Notes: generated from the letters alone by a model not told the origin. 54,882 nt of DNA from Scybalousia_A sp964542225 (GCA_964542225.1 CAZITO010000007.1:1-54882), one strand, 5' to 3'; counted from the first letter of the stretch, positions 25,892-34,564 are shown. Made by a program: numbers and translations.

Positions 25892-26137
25892 ATGAGAAAA
25901 AAAATTGACATAGATAACAAAAAATACAGACTAATACCCTTGAATATACCGGCAAAGGACGCTGTATTGCTAAAAAGATACTGCGAACTTAATGAGTCCA
26001 ACCCAAAAATTGTTATCAAAAAAGTAATACACAACTTTTTATCTGAAAATGTCAATATGCCGGAGGATGAGATAAAAAACCAACTCTCTTTGTTTGCTTC
26101 ACGCGAAACCGACCTTTTTGACTTTGTAAAGGAATAA
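25892..26137 (+). CDS. Small basic protein, unknown function (possible ribbon-helix-helix-like)
   Basis: An 81-residue protein starting MRKKIDIDNKKYRLIPLNIP, then a helical part (KDAVLLKRYCELNESNPKIV, IKKVIHNFLSEN) and an acidic tail. The strand-helix-helix order and the Asn-Glu-Ser-Asn-Pro turn resemble small ribbon-helix-helix or toxin-antitoxin regulators, but I do not recognise a family and no toxin gene is adjacent. An upstream ATG at 25884 runs into TGA after three codons. It has its own promoter box and lies between divergent kdsA and convergent rlmH. Confidence 0.6.
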   Translation: MRKKIDIDNKKYRLIPLNIPAKDAVLLKRYCELNESNPKIVIKKVIHNFLSENVNMPEDEIKNQLSLFASRETDLFDFVKE

Positions 26138-26180
26138 TTTCAAATATTTTGGAAAAACAAACGGAAAAAAACGGGTATTT

Positions 26181-26654
26181 TTACTCATTGTGATAAGGCT
26201 CATTGTTTAGAATGGTAAAGGCTCTATAGAGTTGCTCCACAAAAAACAATCTGACCATTTGATGCGAAAAAGTCATAGAGGACAGAGAAATTTTATTGCT
26301 GTATTTTGCCTTAATATTTTGAGCAAAACCATAGGCACCACCAACAACAAAAACCAAAGATTTTATTGAAGTATTCATTTTTTGTTGCAAAATATGAGCA
26401 AATTCCGTTGATTTGTATTGTTTGCCATGTTCGTCTAAAATTATTACACAATCATCACTATTAATGTGTTTCTCTATTAATATAGCTTCTTGCTTTTGTA
26501 ATTCTTGCTTGGAAAGAGAGGCTGAATTTTTTACATCTGCAATAACCTCTATAGAAAAATTGGTATAGTGTTTTAGTCGTTTGGTGTATTCCTCTACTCC
26601 ATCATTAATAAAACCTTTAAGCGTTTTGCCTACAACAAGTAATCTGATATTCAT
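26181..26654 (-). CDS. rlmH: 23S rRNA (pseudouridine1915-N3)-methyltransferase
   Basis: SPOUT-class methyltransferase that methylates pseudouridine 1915 in helix 69 of 23S rRNA. 157 residues. Signature parts: LLVVGKTLKGF at the start, EYTKRLKHY, the SAM-binding knot FVVGGAYGF, LSSMTFSHQMVRLFFVEQLY and C-terminal NNEPYHNE. It overlaps the upstream acetyltransferase gene by four bases (ATGA), the last gene of a minus-strand operon with rsmD. Confidence 0.95.
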   Translation of the reverse strand: MNIRLLVVGKTLKGFINDGVEEYTKRLKHYTNFSIEVIADVKNSASLSKQELQKQEAILIEKHINSDDCVIILDEHGKQYKSTEFAHILQQKMNTSIKSLVFVVGGAYGFAQNIKAKYSNKISLSSMTFSHQMVRLFFVEQLYRAFTILNNEPYHNE

Positions 26655-27598
26655 AAAAGTCCTTTTATTTTTTTTATCAGCCCATACAATTTGGAATACT
26701 CTTTGGTTAAAACAATGTAAGGCGTACGTTTGGGGTTGTATAATCTAAAATGATGCTCCACCCCTTTTATCATAGAACCCTCCATATCAAAAGTTTGCAA
26801 ACCCAAAGAGCAAGCGTATTTGATAGCATTCCAAGTCAAAAAAGCCATAACATCATTTTGCAAACTGTCATTGCTTATGCCTCCTATGAGGTTGTAACAA
26901 ATATTTTTGTCCCAAACAATAAAAATTGCTCCGTTTATATTGGAGTTTTCATCCTTGGCAACAAACAATTTACCTTGATTTCTTTTTGTTGCCCCATCTA
27001 CTATTTGACTAAACAATTCAAAAGAATAGGGAATTGAAGTTTTTTGTCTTTTATAAGTTTGTGTAAGCAAGGCATAAATTTCTTTTATACTTCCGTAATC
27101 TTCTGAAAAAGAGAGTTTCTTTTCCGCATCTCTAATACTTTTTCTCAATGATTTGTGAAAATTTTTGAAACAAGAATTTATTTCCAAATTCTCTATTCTG
27201 TAGGTATAACGCACAGAAGAGTTAAACTTTCGCCAATAAAAACCCATAGAAAAAAAACACTCAGGCGAAAGAGTATAAACAAAATTTGCCAATCTTTGTT
27301 TATCAACAAACTCAGCAAAAGCAAGACAAGAATTATTTTCCAAAGAATATTTTTCAATGTTGTTTTTGCAATTGCTATAATCCACATAGCAACCACACAT
27401 AGGAGTCAGCAAAGGAGGAATAATGGAAGTAAAACCTATTTTTTTGTGTTTATAATAAGGAAAAGCAGAAAGTATAATATCTTTTTTTTCATAAATAAAA
27501 ACATCCCACCCTTCTTGGCAAACAATATCCAACCACCATGATTGCAAAAAAACGGGAATTCTCTCGTCCAATAAAAGGTATTTTTCCTTAGAGGTCAT
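26651..27598 (-). CDS. GNAT/FemAB-like acyltransferase
   Basis: A 315-residue protein with two GNAT-like halves. The C-terminal half shows the FemAB/BioF2-type features: KNFHKSLRKSIRDAEKK, GKLFVAKDENSNINGAIFIV, then ICYNLIGGISND and LGLQTFDMEGSMIKGVEHHF. Such enzymes transfer amino-acyl or acyl groups to cell-wall or lipid acceptors; the substrate here is unknown. Overlaps rsmD by 11 bases and rlmH by 4, so it is translationally coupled to two rRNA methyltransferases. The coupling is conserved-looking operon packing and does not itself show function. Confidence 0.8.
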   Translation of the reverse strand: MTSKEKYLLLDERIPVFLQSWWLDIVCQEGWDVFIYEKKDIILSAFPYYKHKKIGFTSIIPPLLTPMCGCYVDYSNCKNNIEKYSLENNSCLAFAEFVDKQRLANFVYTLSPECFFSMGFYWRKFNSSVRYTYRIENLEINSCFKNFHKSLRKSIRDAEKKLSFSEDYGSIKEIYALLTQTYKRQKTSIPYSFELFSQIVDGATKRNQGKLFVAKDENSNINGAIFIVWDKNICYNLIGGISNDSLQNDVMAFLTWNAIKYACSLGLQTFDMEGSMIKGVEHHFRLYNPKRTPYIVLTKEYSKLYGLIKKIKGLL

Positions 27599-28154
27599 TT
27601 GCTTCTGATAAAGTGTCGTCCTGTGGCATTTGAAAGAAAGAAAAATTTACTTTACCATAATGCCTCTGCTCTACAAAATAAGGATTTTTTGTGTAAGAGC
27701 GTCTTTTGGAATGTTCCAAAACAAACCAGCCACCCGGCTTTACAAAAGAAGGAAGTACCAAATCAGGCACAAGGTCAAAATCTTTCATATCATATGGAGG
27801 GTCAGCAAAAACAACATCAAAACTCATTTTACTCCTTTTCAAATAAACGAAAGCGTCTTGTCTCAAAGCAAAAAGATTGTTTACACCAAATTGCCCCTTG
27901 GTTTTATTTATGAAAGATATACACTTGGGATTAATGTCCACAGAAGTAACTTGCTTGATACCGCGAGATACAAATTCAAAACTTATGCCTCCCGTACCGC
28001 AAAACACATCCAACGCTACACTGTGAGCAAAATCAATTCTATTTCTGAGAATATTAAACAAACTTTCTTTGGCAAAATCCGTTGTCGGTCTAACCTCTAT
28101 ATTGGCAGGAGGGTTAAGCCTTCTCCCTCTAAGTTCTCCGGCGACTATTCTCAT
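27588..28154 (-). CDS. rsmD: 16S rRNA (guanine966-N2)-methyltransferase
   Basis: Methylates G966 of 16S rRNA on the 30S subunit using SAM. 188 residues. Starts MRIVAGELRGRRL, then RPTTDFAKESLFNIL, SAM site VALDVFCGTGGISFEFVSRG, and the catalytic ADPPYDM motif. ATG at 28154 gives the canonical N-terminus. It lies 20 bases after the DUF3822 gene, a frequent neighbour in Bacteroidota. Confidence 0.95.
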   Translation of the reverse strand: MRIVAGELRGRRLNPPANIEVRPTTDFAKESLFNILRNRIDFAHSVALDVFCGTGGISFEFVSRGIKQVTSVDINPKCISFINKTKGQFGVNNLFALRQDAFVYLKRSKMSFDVVFADPPYDMKDFDLVPDLVLPSFVKPGGWFVLEHSKRRSYTKNPYFVEQRHYGKVNFSFFQMPQDDTLSEANDL

Positions 28155-28174
28155 AAAAAACTCAAATTGAAAAA

Positions 28175-29008
28175 TTAAGCAAGAACCATAAAATATTTTT
28201 GCAAATCCTCGTCTGAGAAACTATCAGGTATGTCCACATTTTCTCTCAAATTGGCAAAAACCACCTCATTCAAATACTTTTGCAAAAGCATTAACTCTTT
28301 CTCTGCATAAGGTTCGCCAGCCAAAACCACACAAACCTCTCCAGTATTTATAGCAGAATGTTGCAAAATATTGAGTATAAAATATACCATATCCTCCGCC
28401 GTGGAATAAGTAAAGGTATTGCTGTGCAAAAAACTATCGCCCTTAAATATAACTATATCAAAAGCCTTGCCTCTTTTGTAAATAAGGACAGTGTTCTGTT
28501 TCAAAGCAGAAATATCAAAGGTATATTCCGCCAAAACCTGAGCAGGTGACACAAAGGCAGCCTTTGGCATCAAAACCTTCAAACCACTATATATATGTTG
28601 AGGAAAAGCAAATATATTTTCAGCCTCAAGTTTTACGCTTGTATTTGCTATTATGGTCTCTTTTGTGGATAATTTGTTTGTTTGTTCAAGGTAAGTTTTG
28701 TTTTGGGAAGCATCATAAAGTTTGTATGGCACCCATACATCCTTGCTCGTAGGACAAACTATGCGAGTGTTGTTAAAGTTAAAAATATGTACGCCTATGG
28801 AAGTAAAGCACGATTTTATATTTAACATAGTTTGAGTAATACTATTATTAAGGTCTGTCTCAAACTCTCCTATACACTGCAATCTGAATGACTTATCTAT
28901 CAAGGCAAAACAAAATCCACTTGCCGTAAGGCAAATGGATAGATTTGTCTCATTAGTAACAATGTTTGAATCTGTCTTCCAAAAATTTACTAACTTAAAC
29001 GTATTCAT
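28175..29008 (-). CDS. DUF3822 family protein
   Basis: A 277-residue cytoplasmic protein with a pattern of two related ASKHA-like lobes: LSICLTASGFCFALID near residue 24 and TVLIYKRGKAFDIVIFKGDS near 190, each a strand-turn-strand. The family is widespread in Bacteroidota next to rsmD and has no established activity. First gene of the DUF3822-rsmD-acetyltransferase-rlmH operon; separated by 34 bases from the upstream gene. Confidence 0.8.
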   Translation of the reverse strand: MNTFKLVNFWKTDSNIVTNETNLSICLTASGFCFALIDKSFRLQCIGEFETDLNNSITQTMLNIKSCFTSIGVHIFNFNNTRIVCPTSKDVWVPYKLYDASQNKTYLEQTNKLSTKETIIANTSVKLEAENIFAFPQHIYSGLKVLMPKAAFVSPAQVLAEYTFDISALKQNTVLIYKRGKAFDIVIFKGDSFLHSNTFTYSTAEDMVYFILNILQHSAINTGEVCVVLAGEPYAEKELMLLQKYLNEVVFANLRENVDIPDSFSDEDLQKYFMVLA

Positions 29009-29042
29009 AACAAAAATTTAACTTTCTCTACTCTCAAAAAAA

Positions 29043-29684
29043 CTATTCCCAGTTTCCGTCTGTTATTGTCTGTTCCAATGAACCCACTTTATATCCCGCA
29101 TAACCGTTTTCTTTGGCTTCCAACTCGGCTTTGCGATTGACAACAGTCTGCTCGTCCATGCCCTTGGTGTAAGATTCTATCGGTGCTTTTGCCTCAAAAA
29201 CTGCCACAGGTATTCCACTCTTGTTTACAGTATTGGCACCAACTACAAACTCCTCACCATTGGAGAAAGGAATATATTTCAAATTCTTAATCTTATCTTT
29301 AGGAGTAATCAATTTGCCCTCACTATAAAGTTTATCCAAAGGGTTTACAATTGTAGTATCTCTTTTTAATATACCCTTAGACAAAGCCTCAGCCTCAGTC
29401 ATATTATCAGGCACAGTACCTGTTTTCTTTACCAAAAGAGCCTTTCCATTGATGGCAAAATCTATAAGGGAATCTATGGAAGAGCAATATCTGCTATTGG
29501 TATTTTTAAACTGCTCTTGCAAAGCACGAATATCTTTTAACTTATTGATAACTTGCTCCGAACGTGCATTATATTCTTCCTCAAATTTCACCGGTTTAAG
29601 AATACATCTATACAAGTAGATGGCAAGAAATACAACTCCTACGGCTAAAACTATGGTTATTACTAATCTTACATTTTTGTTCAT
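29043..29684 (-). CDS. Membrane-anchored protein of unknown function
   Basis: A 213-residue protein with one N-terminal membrane helix (residues 7-27), then a coiled-coil stretch (EEEYNARSEQVINKLKDIRA) and a soluble domain with IVNPLDKLYSEGKLITPKDK, FSNGEEFVVGANTVNKSG and an acidic end. The topology is N-in with the domain in the periplasm. It resembles unnamed Bacteroidota proteins found near envelope genes; I assign no function. A perfect promoter (TTG-N19-TAAATTTG) lies upstream, so it probably heads the operon continuing into DUF3822. Confidence 0.7.
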   Translation of the reverse strand: MNKNVRLVITIVLAVGVVFLAIYLYRCILKPVKFEEEYNARSEQVINKLKDIRALQEQFKNTNSRYCSSIDSLIDFAINGKALLVKKTGTVPDNMTEAEALSKGILKRDTTIVNPLDKLYSEGKLITPKDKIKNLKYIPFSNGEEFVVGANTVNKSGIPVAVFEAKAPIESYTKGMDEQTVVNRKAELEAKENGYAGYKVGSLEQTITDGNWE

Positions 29685-29741
29685 AACGCAACCTTTATTT
29701 TTGTAGTATTTTAAAAATTTATATTAGTTTCATTTACTTTG

Positions 29742-29771
29742 CAAATTTAGTGTTTTTATATAAAAAGACAA
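29742..29771 (-). promoter_or_regulatory. Promoter TTG-N19-TAAATTTG
   Basis: Minus strand: TTG (29769-29771), 19 bases, TAAATTTG (29742-29749), 58 bases before the ATG at 29684. Good match to the Bacteroidota consensus. Confidence 0.65.
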
Positions 29772-29790
29772 TGTATTTGCAAGAAAAAAA

Positions 29791-31185
29791 TTAAATGTTT
29801 TGTTCTATATGTTGTATAATAATTTTTAAATCAGTGTTTTGCGAAAACTCTTTTGCTAACCTCTCAGCACAAAATACGCTTCTGTGTTGACCTCCCGTAC
29901 AGCCAAAGCATACCATTAAATTTGAAAAACCTCTTTGCAGATAATTATCAACGCTTTGCTTAATCAACTTATTGACATTGGTCATAAAATTTCTTACCTC
30001 TTCTTTGCTTTCCAAATAATCTATTACTTCTTTGTCTTTGCCGTTGAGTTTTTTGAATTGTTGCAACCTGCCGGGGTTGGGCAACGCTCTGCAATCAAAA
30101 ACAAACCCTCCTCCATTGCCCGAAACATCCATAGGGTAGCCTTTTTTGTAGGAAAAACTTTTGATTGTCAGGGTTAAAAAGTAATTTTCTTTGCTTATGT
30201 TTTTTAATTTTTCAGAATTGATTATTTTAGCGAAGACTTTGTTTAACTCCTTTAAATCCAATGGCAAAGTTACGTTTTCTCGTAAAAGTTGCAAATTTTT
30301 TATGGCTGTGCTTATGCTTTTTGTAAAAGAAATTTTGTTTTGCACCAATCCTCTGTATCCGTATGCTCCCATGGCTTGCATAATTCTTGCGTAAGCGTAA
30401 GCAAAAAACAAGTCCTTAAATTGCTTTTCTTTTACTTCTATTTTCTTTGATAGATTTTGTATATAATAGTTCAGCAATTCCATTTTGATTTGCCATTCCA
30501 TATTTACTTTGCCGTCAAAAAGCAAAGAAACAACATCATATTGCAAGGCTCCTTTTCTTGCTCCTTGAAAATCTATAAAGTATGCTTCATTGTCTTTCAA
30601 CATTATGTTTCTGCTCTGAAAATCTCTGAAAAGAAAATATTCTTGAGACTCACTCAACAAATAATCAGCCAAAGTATTAAAATCCTCTTCCAAATCTTGC
30701 TCATCAAATTCTATATCAACCACTTTGAGAAAACAATACTTAAAATAATTAAAGTCCCACATTATGCTTTGCTTATCAAAACTCTCTCGCGGATAACTTT
30801 TTGAGTAGTCAAAATTTGGCATAAGTTGTATATCTATAAGGGAGGAAAGTATTTTTTTATACCACGGCAATATCTCTTGTAAAGAATGAGAGCCGACATA
30901 GTCAAACAAGGTAATATTTCCCAAATCCTCTTGTATGTAAATATTTCCCTCCCTATCGCAAGCATAGACCTCAGGCACTCTTATTCCCTTTTCTCTCATC
31001 TGAAAGGCATAATTGACAAAGGCTTCGTTTTCTTTCCCATTTTCATTATAGGCTCCTATATAAGTCTTGTCCTCCGAGTATATTCTAAAATATTGTCTCT
31101 TGCTACCGTGTGCCTGCATAGGTTCTATTTTGGTCGGGTAGCAATCAAAGGTTTTAAAAAACAATTCTCTCAACAATTCTTTCAT
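29791..31185 (-). CDS. Aminoglycoside-phosphotransferase-fold sugar kinase fused to RapZ C-terminal domain
   Basis: A 464-residue fusion. Residues 1-325 are a kinase of the APH fold: GSKRQYFRIYSE for the nucleotide loop, Brenner-type loop FRDFQSRN with Asp188 and Asn193, and metal site FIDFQGARKG with Asp205. Residues about 335-464 are the RapZ C-terminal domain (SGNGGGFVFDCRALPNPGR, CFGCTGGQHRS), which in enterobacteria senses glucosamine-6-phosphate. The kinase part resembles AmgK, which phosphorylates MurNAc/GlcNAc in cell-wall recycling. Overlaps ispD by four bases. The RapZ ATPase domain is absent. Substrate is inferred. Confidence 0.85.
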   Translation of the reverse strand: MKELLRELFFKTFDCYPTKIEPMQAHGSKRQYFRIYSEDKTYIGAYNENGKENEAFVNYAFQMREKGIRVPEVYACDREGNIYIQEDLGNITLFDYVGSHSLQEILPWYKKILSSLIDIQLMPNFDYSKSYPRESFDKQSIMWDFNYFKYCFLKVVDIEFDEQDLEEDFNTLADYLLSESQEYFLFRDFQSRNIMLKDNEAYFIDFQGARKGALQYDVVSLLFDGKVNMEWQIKMELLNYYIQNLSKKIEVKEKQFKDLFFAYAYARIMQAMGAYGYRGLVQNKISFTKSISTAIKNLQLLRENVTLPLDLKELNKVFAKIINSEKLKNISKENYFLTLTIKSFSYKKGYPMDVSGNGGGFVFDCRALPNPGRLQQFKKLNGKDKEVIDYLESKEEVRNFMTNVNKLIKQSVDNYLQRGFSNLMVCFGCTGGQHRSVFCAERLAKEFSQNTDLKIIIQHIEQNI

Positions 31186-31877
31186 AACAAACTTTCTGCT
31201 ATTGTCATATCCAAAGGAGTGGTTATTTTAATATTGTGTTTGTCTCCTTTGCAAAGGGTGATTTTTTCTCCCAAACTTTCCACCACAGAAGCATCATCGG
31301 TAAATTCTTCCCTATATGGTTGCAAATAGGCTTTTCTCAAAACAGACAAAGCAAAACATTGAGGAGTTTGTATAAGTTTTACTTTGCCTCTGTCAATACT
31401 TTGATTGCCCTCTTTGTTTATGATTCTTACAGAATCCGTGCAATCCATACAACACACTGCATTTCCCTCTTTCTCGGCAACAGAAAAACAATTATCAATA
31501 ATTTCCTTGCTTATCAAAGGTCTTACTCCATCATGCACAGCCACCCAAGCCTCTTTGTCTTCAATGGTGTCTATGGCATTTTTCACTGAAAAAAAACGTT
31601 CTTTGCCTCCTATAATCACTTTGTGAGGAATATTTAAATGATACTTTGCTTTTATTTCCTCCCAAACCTCTAAGTGCCGAGAGTTCAACACCAACAAAAT
31701 AGAGTACTCCTTTCCCGCTTTATATATGTTTTCCAAAGTATGCACAAGCACGGGTTTGCCTTTGAGCAAGAGAAACTGCTTGGGAGTGTTTTCCCCCATT
31801 CTTTTGCCCACACCGGAGGCAACAACAATAATATATTTTCTTACAGCCAAAACCCTATTCTTTTGTATAGTCCCCAA
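31182..31877 (-). CDS. ispD: 2-C-methyl-D-erythritol 4-phosphate cytidylyltransferase
   Basis: Third step of the MEP isoprenoid pathway: CTP plus MEP to CDP-ME. Motifs: VVASGVGKRMGENTPKQF, GGKERFFSVKNA, VHDGVRPLIS, IQTPQCF, EFTDDASVVE and KGDKHNIKITTPLDM. There is no ATG before residue 30; the frame opens at TTG 31877, and a second TTG at 31850 would give MAVRKYIIVVASG, which fits the family better. It lies 9 bases after the queA stop and overlaps the kinase/RapZ gene by ATGA, so it depends on translational coupling. Confidence 0.92.
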   Translation of the reverse strand: MGTIQKNRVLAVRKYIIVVASGVGKRMGENTPKQFLLLKGKPVLVHTLENIYKAGKEYSILLVLNSRHLEVWEEIKAKYHLNIPHKVIIGGKERFFSVKNAIDTIEDKEAWVAVHDGVRPLISKEIIDNCFSVAEKEGNAVCCMDCTDSVRIINKEGNQSIDRGKVKLIQTPQCFALSVLRKAYLQPYREEFTDDASVVESLGEKITLCKGDKHNIKITTPLDMTIAESLL

Positions 31878-31886
31878 AAATGTCTT

Positions 31887-32942
31887 CTATACAATAAGCA
31901 TAGCATCTCCGTAGGTAAGGAATTTGTATTTATTTTCTATTGCTTCTTGGTAGGCTTTCATAACAAGGTCATACCCACCAAAACTGCAAGCCATGATAAA
32001 CATTGTGGACAAAGGTTTGTGGAAATTGGTAATCATGGCATCGGCTATTTGGAAGTGATAATCCGGAGTTATAAATTTGTTTGTCCAGCCCGCAAATTCT
32101 TTTACCTTGTTGTTGATGGTAGCGGCAGACTCCACGGCTTTCATAGTAGTGGTTCCCACTATGCAGACCTTATGTTCGTTTGCCTTTGCGGTATTTATCA
32201 TTTCGGCAGCCTTTTCGTCAAGTATCATTTCCTCCGAGTCCATCTTGTGTTTGGACAAGTCTTCCACTTCTATTGACCTAAAATTGCCCAAACCGCTATG
32301 AAGTGTGATAAAAGCCTTGTTGATACCCTTGATTTCCATTCTCTTAAACAACTCTCTTGAAAAATGAAAACCTGCAACAGGAGCAACCACAGCGCCCTCA
32401 TTTTTGGCATATATGGTTTGATATCTGTCTTTGTCGTCATTTCTTAAATCTCTAAGTCTCAATATATCCTCAGGCAGAGGGGTTTTGCCCAATTGTTTCA
32501 AAACGGCATGAAACTCCTCATTGCTTCCATCATACAAAAATCTCAAAGTTCTGCCTCTTGAGGTTGTGTTGTCTATTACTTCGGCGGTCAATTCGTTGTT
32601 TTCGCCAAAATACAACTTGTTGCCTATTCTTATTTTGCGGGCAGGCTCTACCAAAATATCCCAAAGCCTTGAATTTTCATTGATTTCCCTAAGCAAAAAA
32701 ACCTCTATTTTTGCATTTGTTTTTTCCTTTATACCCATCAAACGAGCGGGAAAAACCTTAGTGTCATTGAAGACAAACAAGTCCTCTTCTTCAAAATAAT
32801 CCAACACATCCTTAAACAGTCTGTGTTCTATTTCTCCCGTATCTCTGTGCACCACCATCAATTTGGCTTCGTCCCTGTTACGCGAAGGATACTCTGCCAC
32901 AAGTTCTTTTGGAAAATTATACTTAAATTGAGAAAGTTTCAT
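31887..32942 (-). CDS. queA: S-adenosylmethionine:tRNA ribosyltransferase-isomerase
   Basis: Transfers the ribosyl part of SAM to preQ1 in the tRNA wobble position to form epoxyqueuosine. 351 residues. Seen: FKYNFPKELVAEYPSRNRDE, KDVLDYFEEEDLFVFNDTKV, FPARLMGIK, PVAGFHFSRELF, ITLHSGLGNFRSIEVEDL, HKMDSEEMILDEKAA, VGTTTMKAVESA and TNFHKPLSTMFIMACSFGG. First gene of the queA-ispD-kinase/RapZ operon. The gap 32943-33051 upstream is AT-rich without an exact promoter box. Confidence 0.95.
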   Translation of the reverse strand: MKLSQFKYNFPKELVAEYPSRNRDEAKLMVVHRDTGEIEHRLFKDVLDYFEEEDLFVFNDTKVFPARLMGIKEKTNAKIEVFLLREINENSRLWDILVEPARKIRIGNKLYFGENNELTAEVIDNTTSRGRTLRFLYDGSNEEFHAVLKQLGKTPLPEDILRLRDLRNDDKDRYQTIYAKNEGAVVAPVAGFHFSRELFKRMEIKGINKAFITLHSGLGNFRSIEVEDLSKHKMDSEEMILDEKAAEMINTAKANEHKVCIVGTTTMKAVESAATINNKVKEFAGWTNKFITPDYHFQIADAMITNFHKPLSTMFIMACSFGGYDLVMKAYQEAIENKYKFLTYGDAMLIV

Positions 32943-33051
32943 TGCTCTTAATATATTTATTTCTACCTACTTATTTTTTTTAATAAGCAAATAACGAACG
33001 GCAATATAAAATTATTGTATGATAAAAGTTTATTTTTCCCCTGTTGCAACA

Positions 33052-33198
33052 CTACAACATATTACCATACATTTCAGAAAGTCTGCTCACTATTTCTCGC
33101 TCTGAAACATCGGGCTTGAAGCCATAGGCTCTCAATACGGCAAATTCCTTTGCTCTTTCTATCACAAACTCACAACGTTTTTTGCTAAGATTGACAAT
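33052..33198 (-). CDS. Possible small protein or gene remnant overlapping the cyuA 3' end
   Basis: Minus-strand frame from ATT 33198 to TAG 33052 (48 codons), reading ...SKKRCEFVIERAKEFAVLRA and ending RLSEMYGNML. Composition is protein-like: amphipathic helices, few repeats, ordinary local codon choice. It is in the +1 frame relative to the end of the cysteine desulfidase gene, overlapping it by 14 bases; a TGA lies just upstream, and no ATG or GTG is available near the start except GTG within the frame. It could be a coupled small protein, the remnant of a longer gene, or a frame-shifted extension. I know no family. Confidence 0.35.
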   Translation of the reverse strand: MVNLSKKRCEFVIERAKEFAVLRAYGFKPDVSEREIVSRLSEMYGNML

Positions 33199-34462
33199 GT
33201 TTTTTGTGCGTCATTATGGAAAGTATCATATCATCGGTTTCTTGCATGGCATACTTTCCTATATTGCCAAAACTTTCTATGGACTTGTCTATATTTTGCT
33301 CGGCAATGCCGTCGGTTTCATCCACAACTATATTATTCAAAGCAAGTTTTACGGAGTCAAAGGCTGAATTAAGCGCAGTGGCAATTTTTAAAGCACAAGA
33401 AGGCTTTGCTCCATCGCAAACCATACCCGTTACGGTGTTTATCATATTGCGAATGGCAAAGCACACTTGCTCAAAACCACCACCCGACAAATAAACCAAA
33501 CCACTCGCCACACCCATAGAAGCATTGGTAACTCCACACAGAGCCGACAACCTTCCCACTTTGCTTTTTATATATATGGACATAAGATGAGAAAGAATAA
33601 GAGAGCGTATGGTGGTTTCTTTATCGGCATTAATTTTTTGAGCATAGTAATAGACAGGCAAAGTGCATGTAATACCTTGATTGCCACTGCCCGAATTGCT
33701 GTAAATAGGCAGAGTTACTCCGTCCATTCTTGCATCGGAAGCAGCACAGGTACGAGCAATAACTTCGTTTCTTATACTCTTGTCCCAGTCCTCAAAAAGC
33801 AATTTGCCTATACCCAAACCATATCTTTCCTTTAATCCCTGCTCGCTACAAGCTGAATTGAGTTTTGCCGTGTCCAATATCCACGAAAGTTTATCCACGT
33901 CCTCCTCCATAGCATATTGATAAACTTCTTCGGCCGTAAGAGTTGAAAGTACGTTGCATTGTTCCTCACAGGCTTGATTGACAATGTGGGTTTTGTCCAA
34001 AAGCACCTCATCGTTTCTACTTATAAAAACAAAATTGGTATGAGTGCAAGTTATTATTGCTTTTGCAGAAGAGGTTGCAGATTTGCAAACACATTCTATA
34101 TAAAGTTTTTCGTCCGTGTCTTTTGGCTGTATATCTATTTTGTGAGTGGAAAGCCATTGTTTTGCTTGTTGCAAATGTTGTTTTGCAGTGCAGAGAACTT
34201 CCAACTCCTTACTGCTATCGCCACAAACCACTCCCAAAGCCACAGATATTGGCAAACCTATCATATGAGTACCCGGTATTCCTACACCCATAGCGTTTTT
34301 AATAATATTCTTGCTCAACAATAGTTTAACCTCCTGCGTGGGTTCATTCAACACCTCTTTTGCCTTTGCTACACACAATGCCACTGCAACAGGCTCTGTA
34401 CAACCGACAGCAACAACGATATTTTGTTGCATTAGTTGTTTTATCGCTAAAAATCTATCCAT
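33185..34462 (-). CDS. L-cysteine desulfidase / UPF0597 family (CyuA-like)
   Basis: A 425-residue iron-sulfur enzyme family that degrades L-cysteine to pyruvate, ammonia and sulfide; related to the alpha chain of bacterial L-serine dehydratases. Conserved Cys-containing segments: VVAVGCTEPVAVAL near residue 15, NSGSGNQGITCTLPVYYYA near 262, SALCGVTNASMGVASGLVYL, and MVCDGAKPSCALKIATA. No signal peptide. Single gene with a perfect -7 box at 34489-34496. Serine as an alternative substrate cannot be excluded. Confidence 0.85.
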   Translation of the reverse strand: MDRFLAIKQLMQQNIVVAVGCTEPVAVALCVAKAKEVLNEPTQEVKLLLSKNIIKNAMGVGIPGTHMIGLPISVALGVVCGDSSKELEVLCTAKQHLQQAKQWLSTHKIDIQPKDTDEKLYIECVCKSATSSAKAIITCTHTNFVFISRNDEVLLDKTHIVNQACEEQCNVLSTLTAEEVYQYAMEEDVDKLSWILDTAKLNSACSEQGLKERYGLGIGKLLFEDWDKSIRNEVIARTCAASDARMDGVTLPIYSNSGSGNQGITCTLPVYYYAQKINADKETTIRSLILSHLMSIYIKSKVGRLSALCGVTNASMGVASGLVYLSGGGFEQVCFAIRNMINTVTGMVCDGAKPSCALKIATALNSAFDSVKLALNNIVVDETDGIAEQNIDKSIESFGNIGKYAMQETDDMILSIMTHKKHCQS

Positions 34463-34488
34463 GACTTGACTCTTTTTCTTTCAATTTG

Positions 34489-34496
34489 CAAAGTTA
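34489..34496 (-). promoter_or_regulatory. -7 promoter box for the cysteine desulfidase gene
   Basis: Minus strand TAACTTTG followed by GCAAATTG, 26 bases before the ATG at 34462. The same octamer is used in the promoter of the dispersed element whose copy B lies 200 bases upstream. Confidence 0.5.
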
Positions 34497-34564
34497 CAAT
34501 TTTTATTTAAAAATAACAGACTCATCACCGCTCAGAGTGTTTTTAATGGTGTTACCCTTATGCT

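Noticed and set aside
33185..33210. Programmed frameshift extending the cysteine desulfidase into the 48-codon frame
   Set aside because: The A-run would favour -1 slippage, but the downstream frame is +1; the desulfidase already has the full family length.
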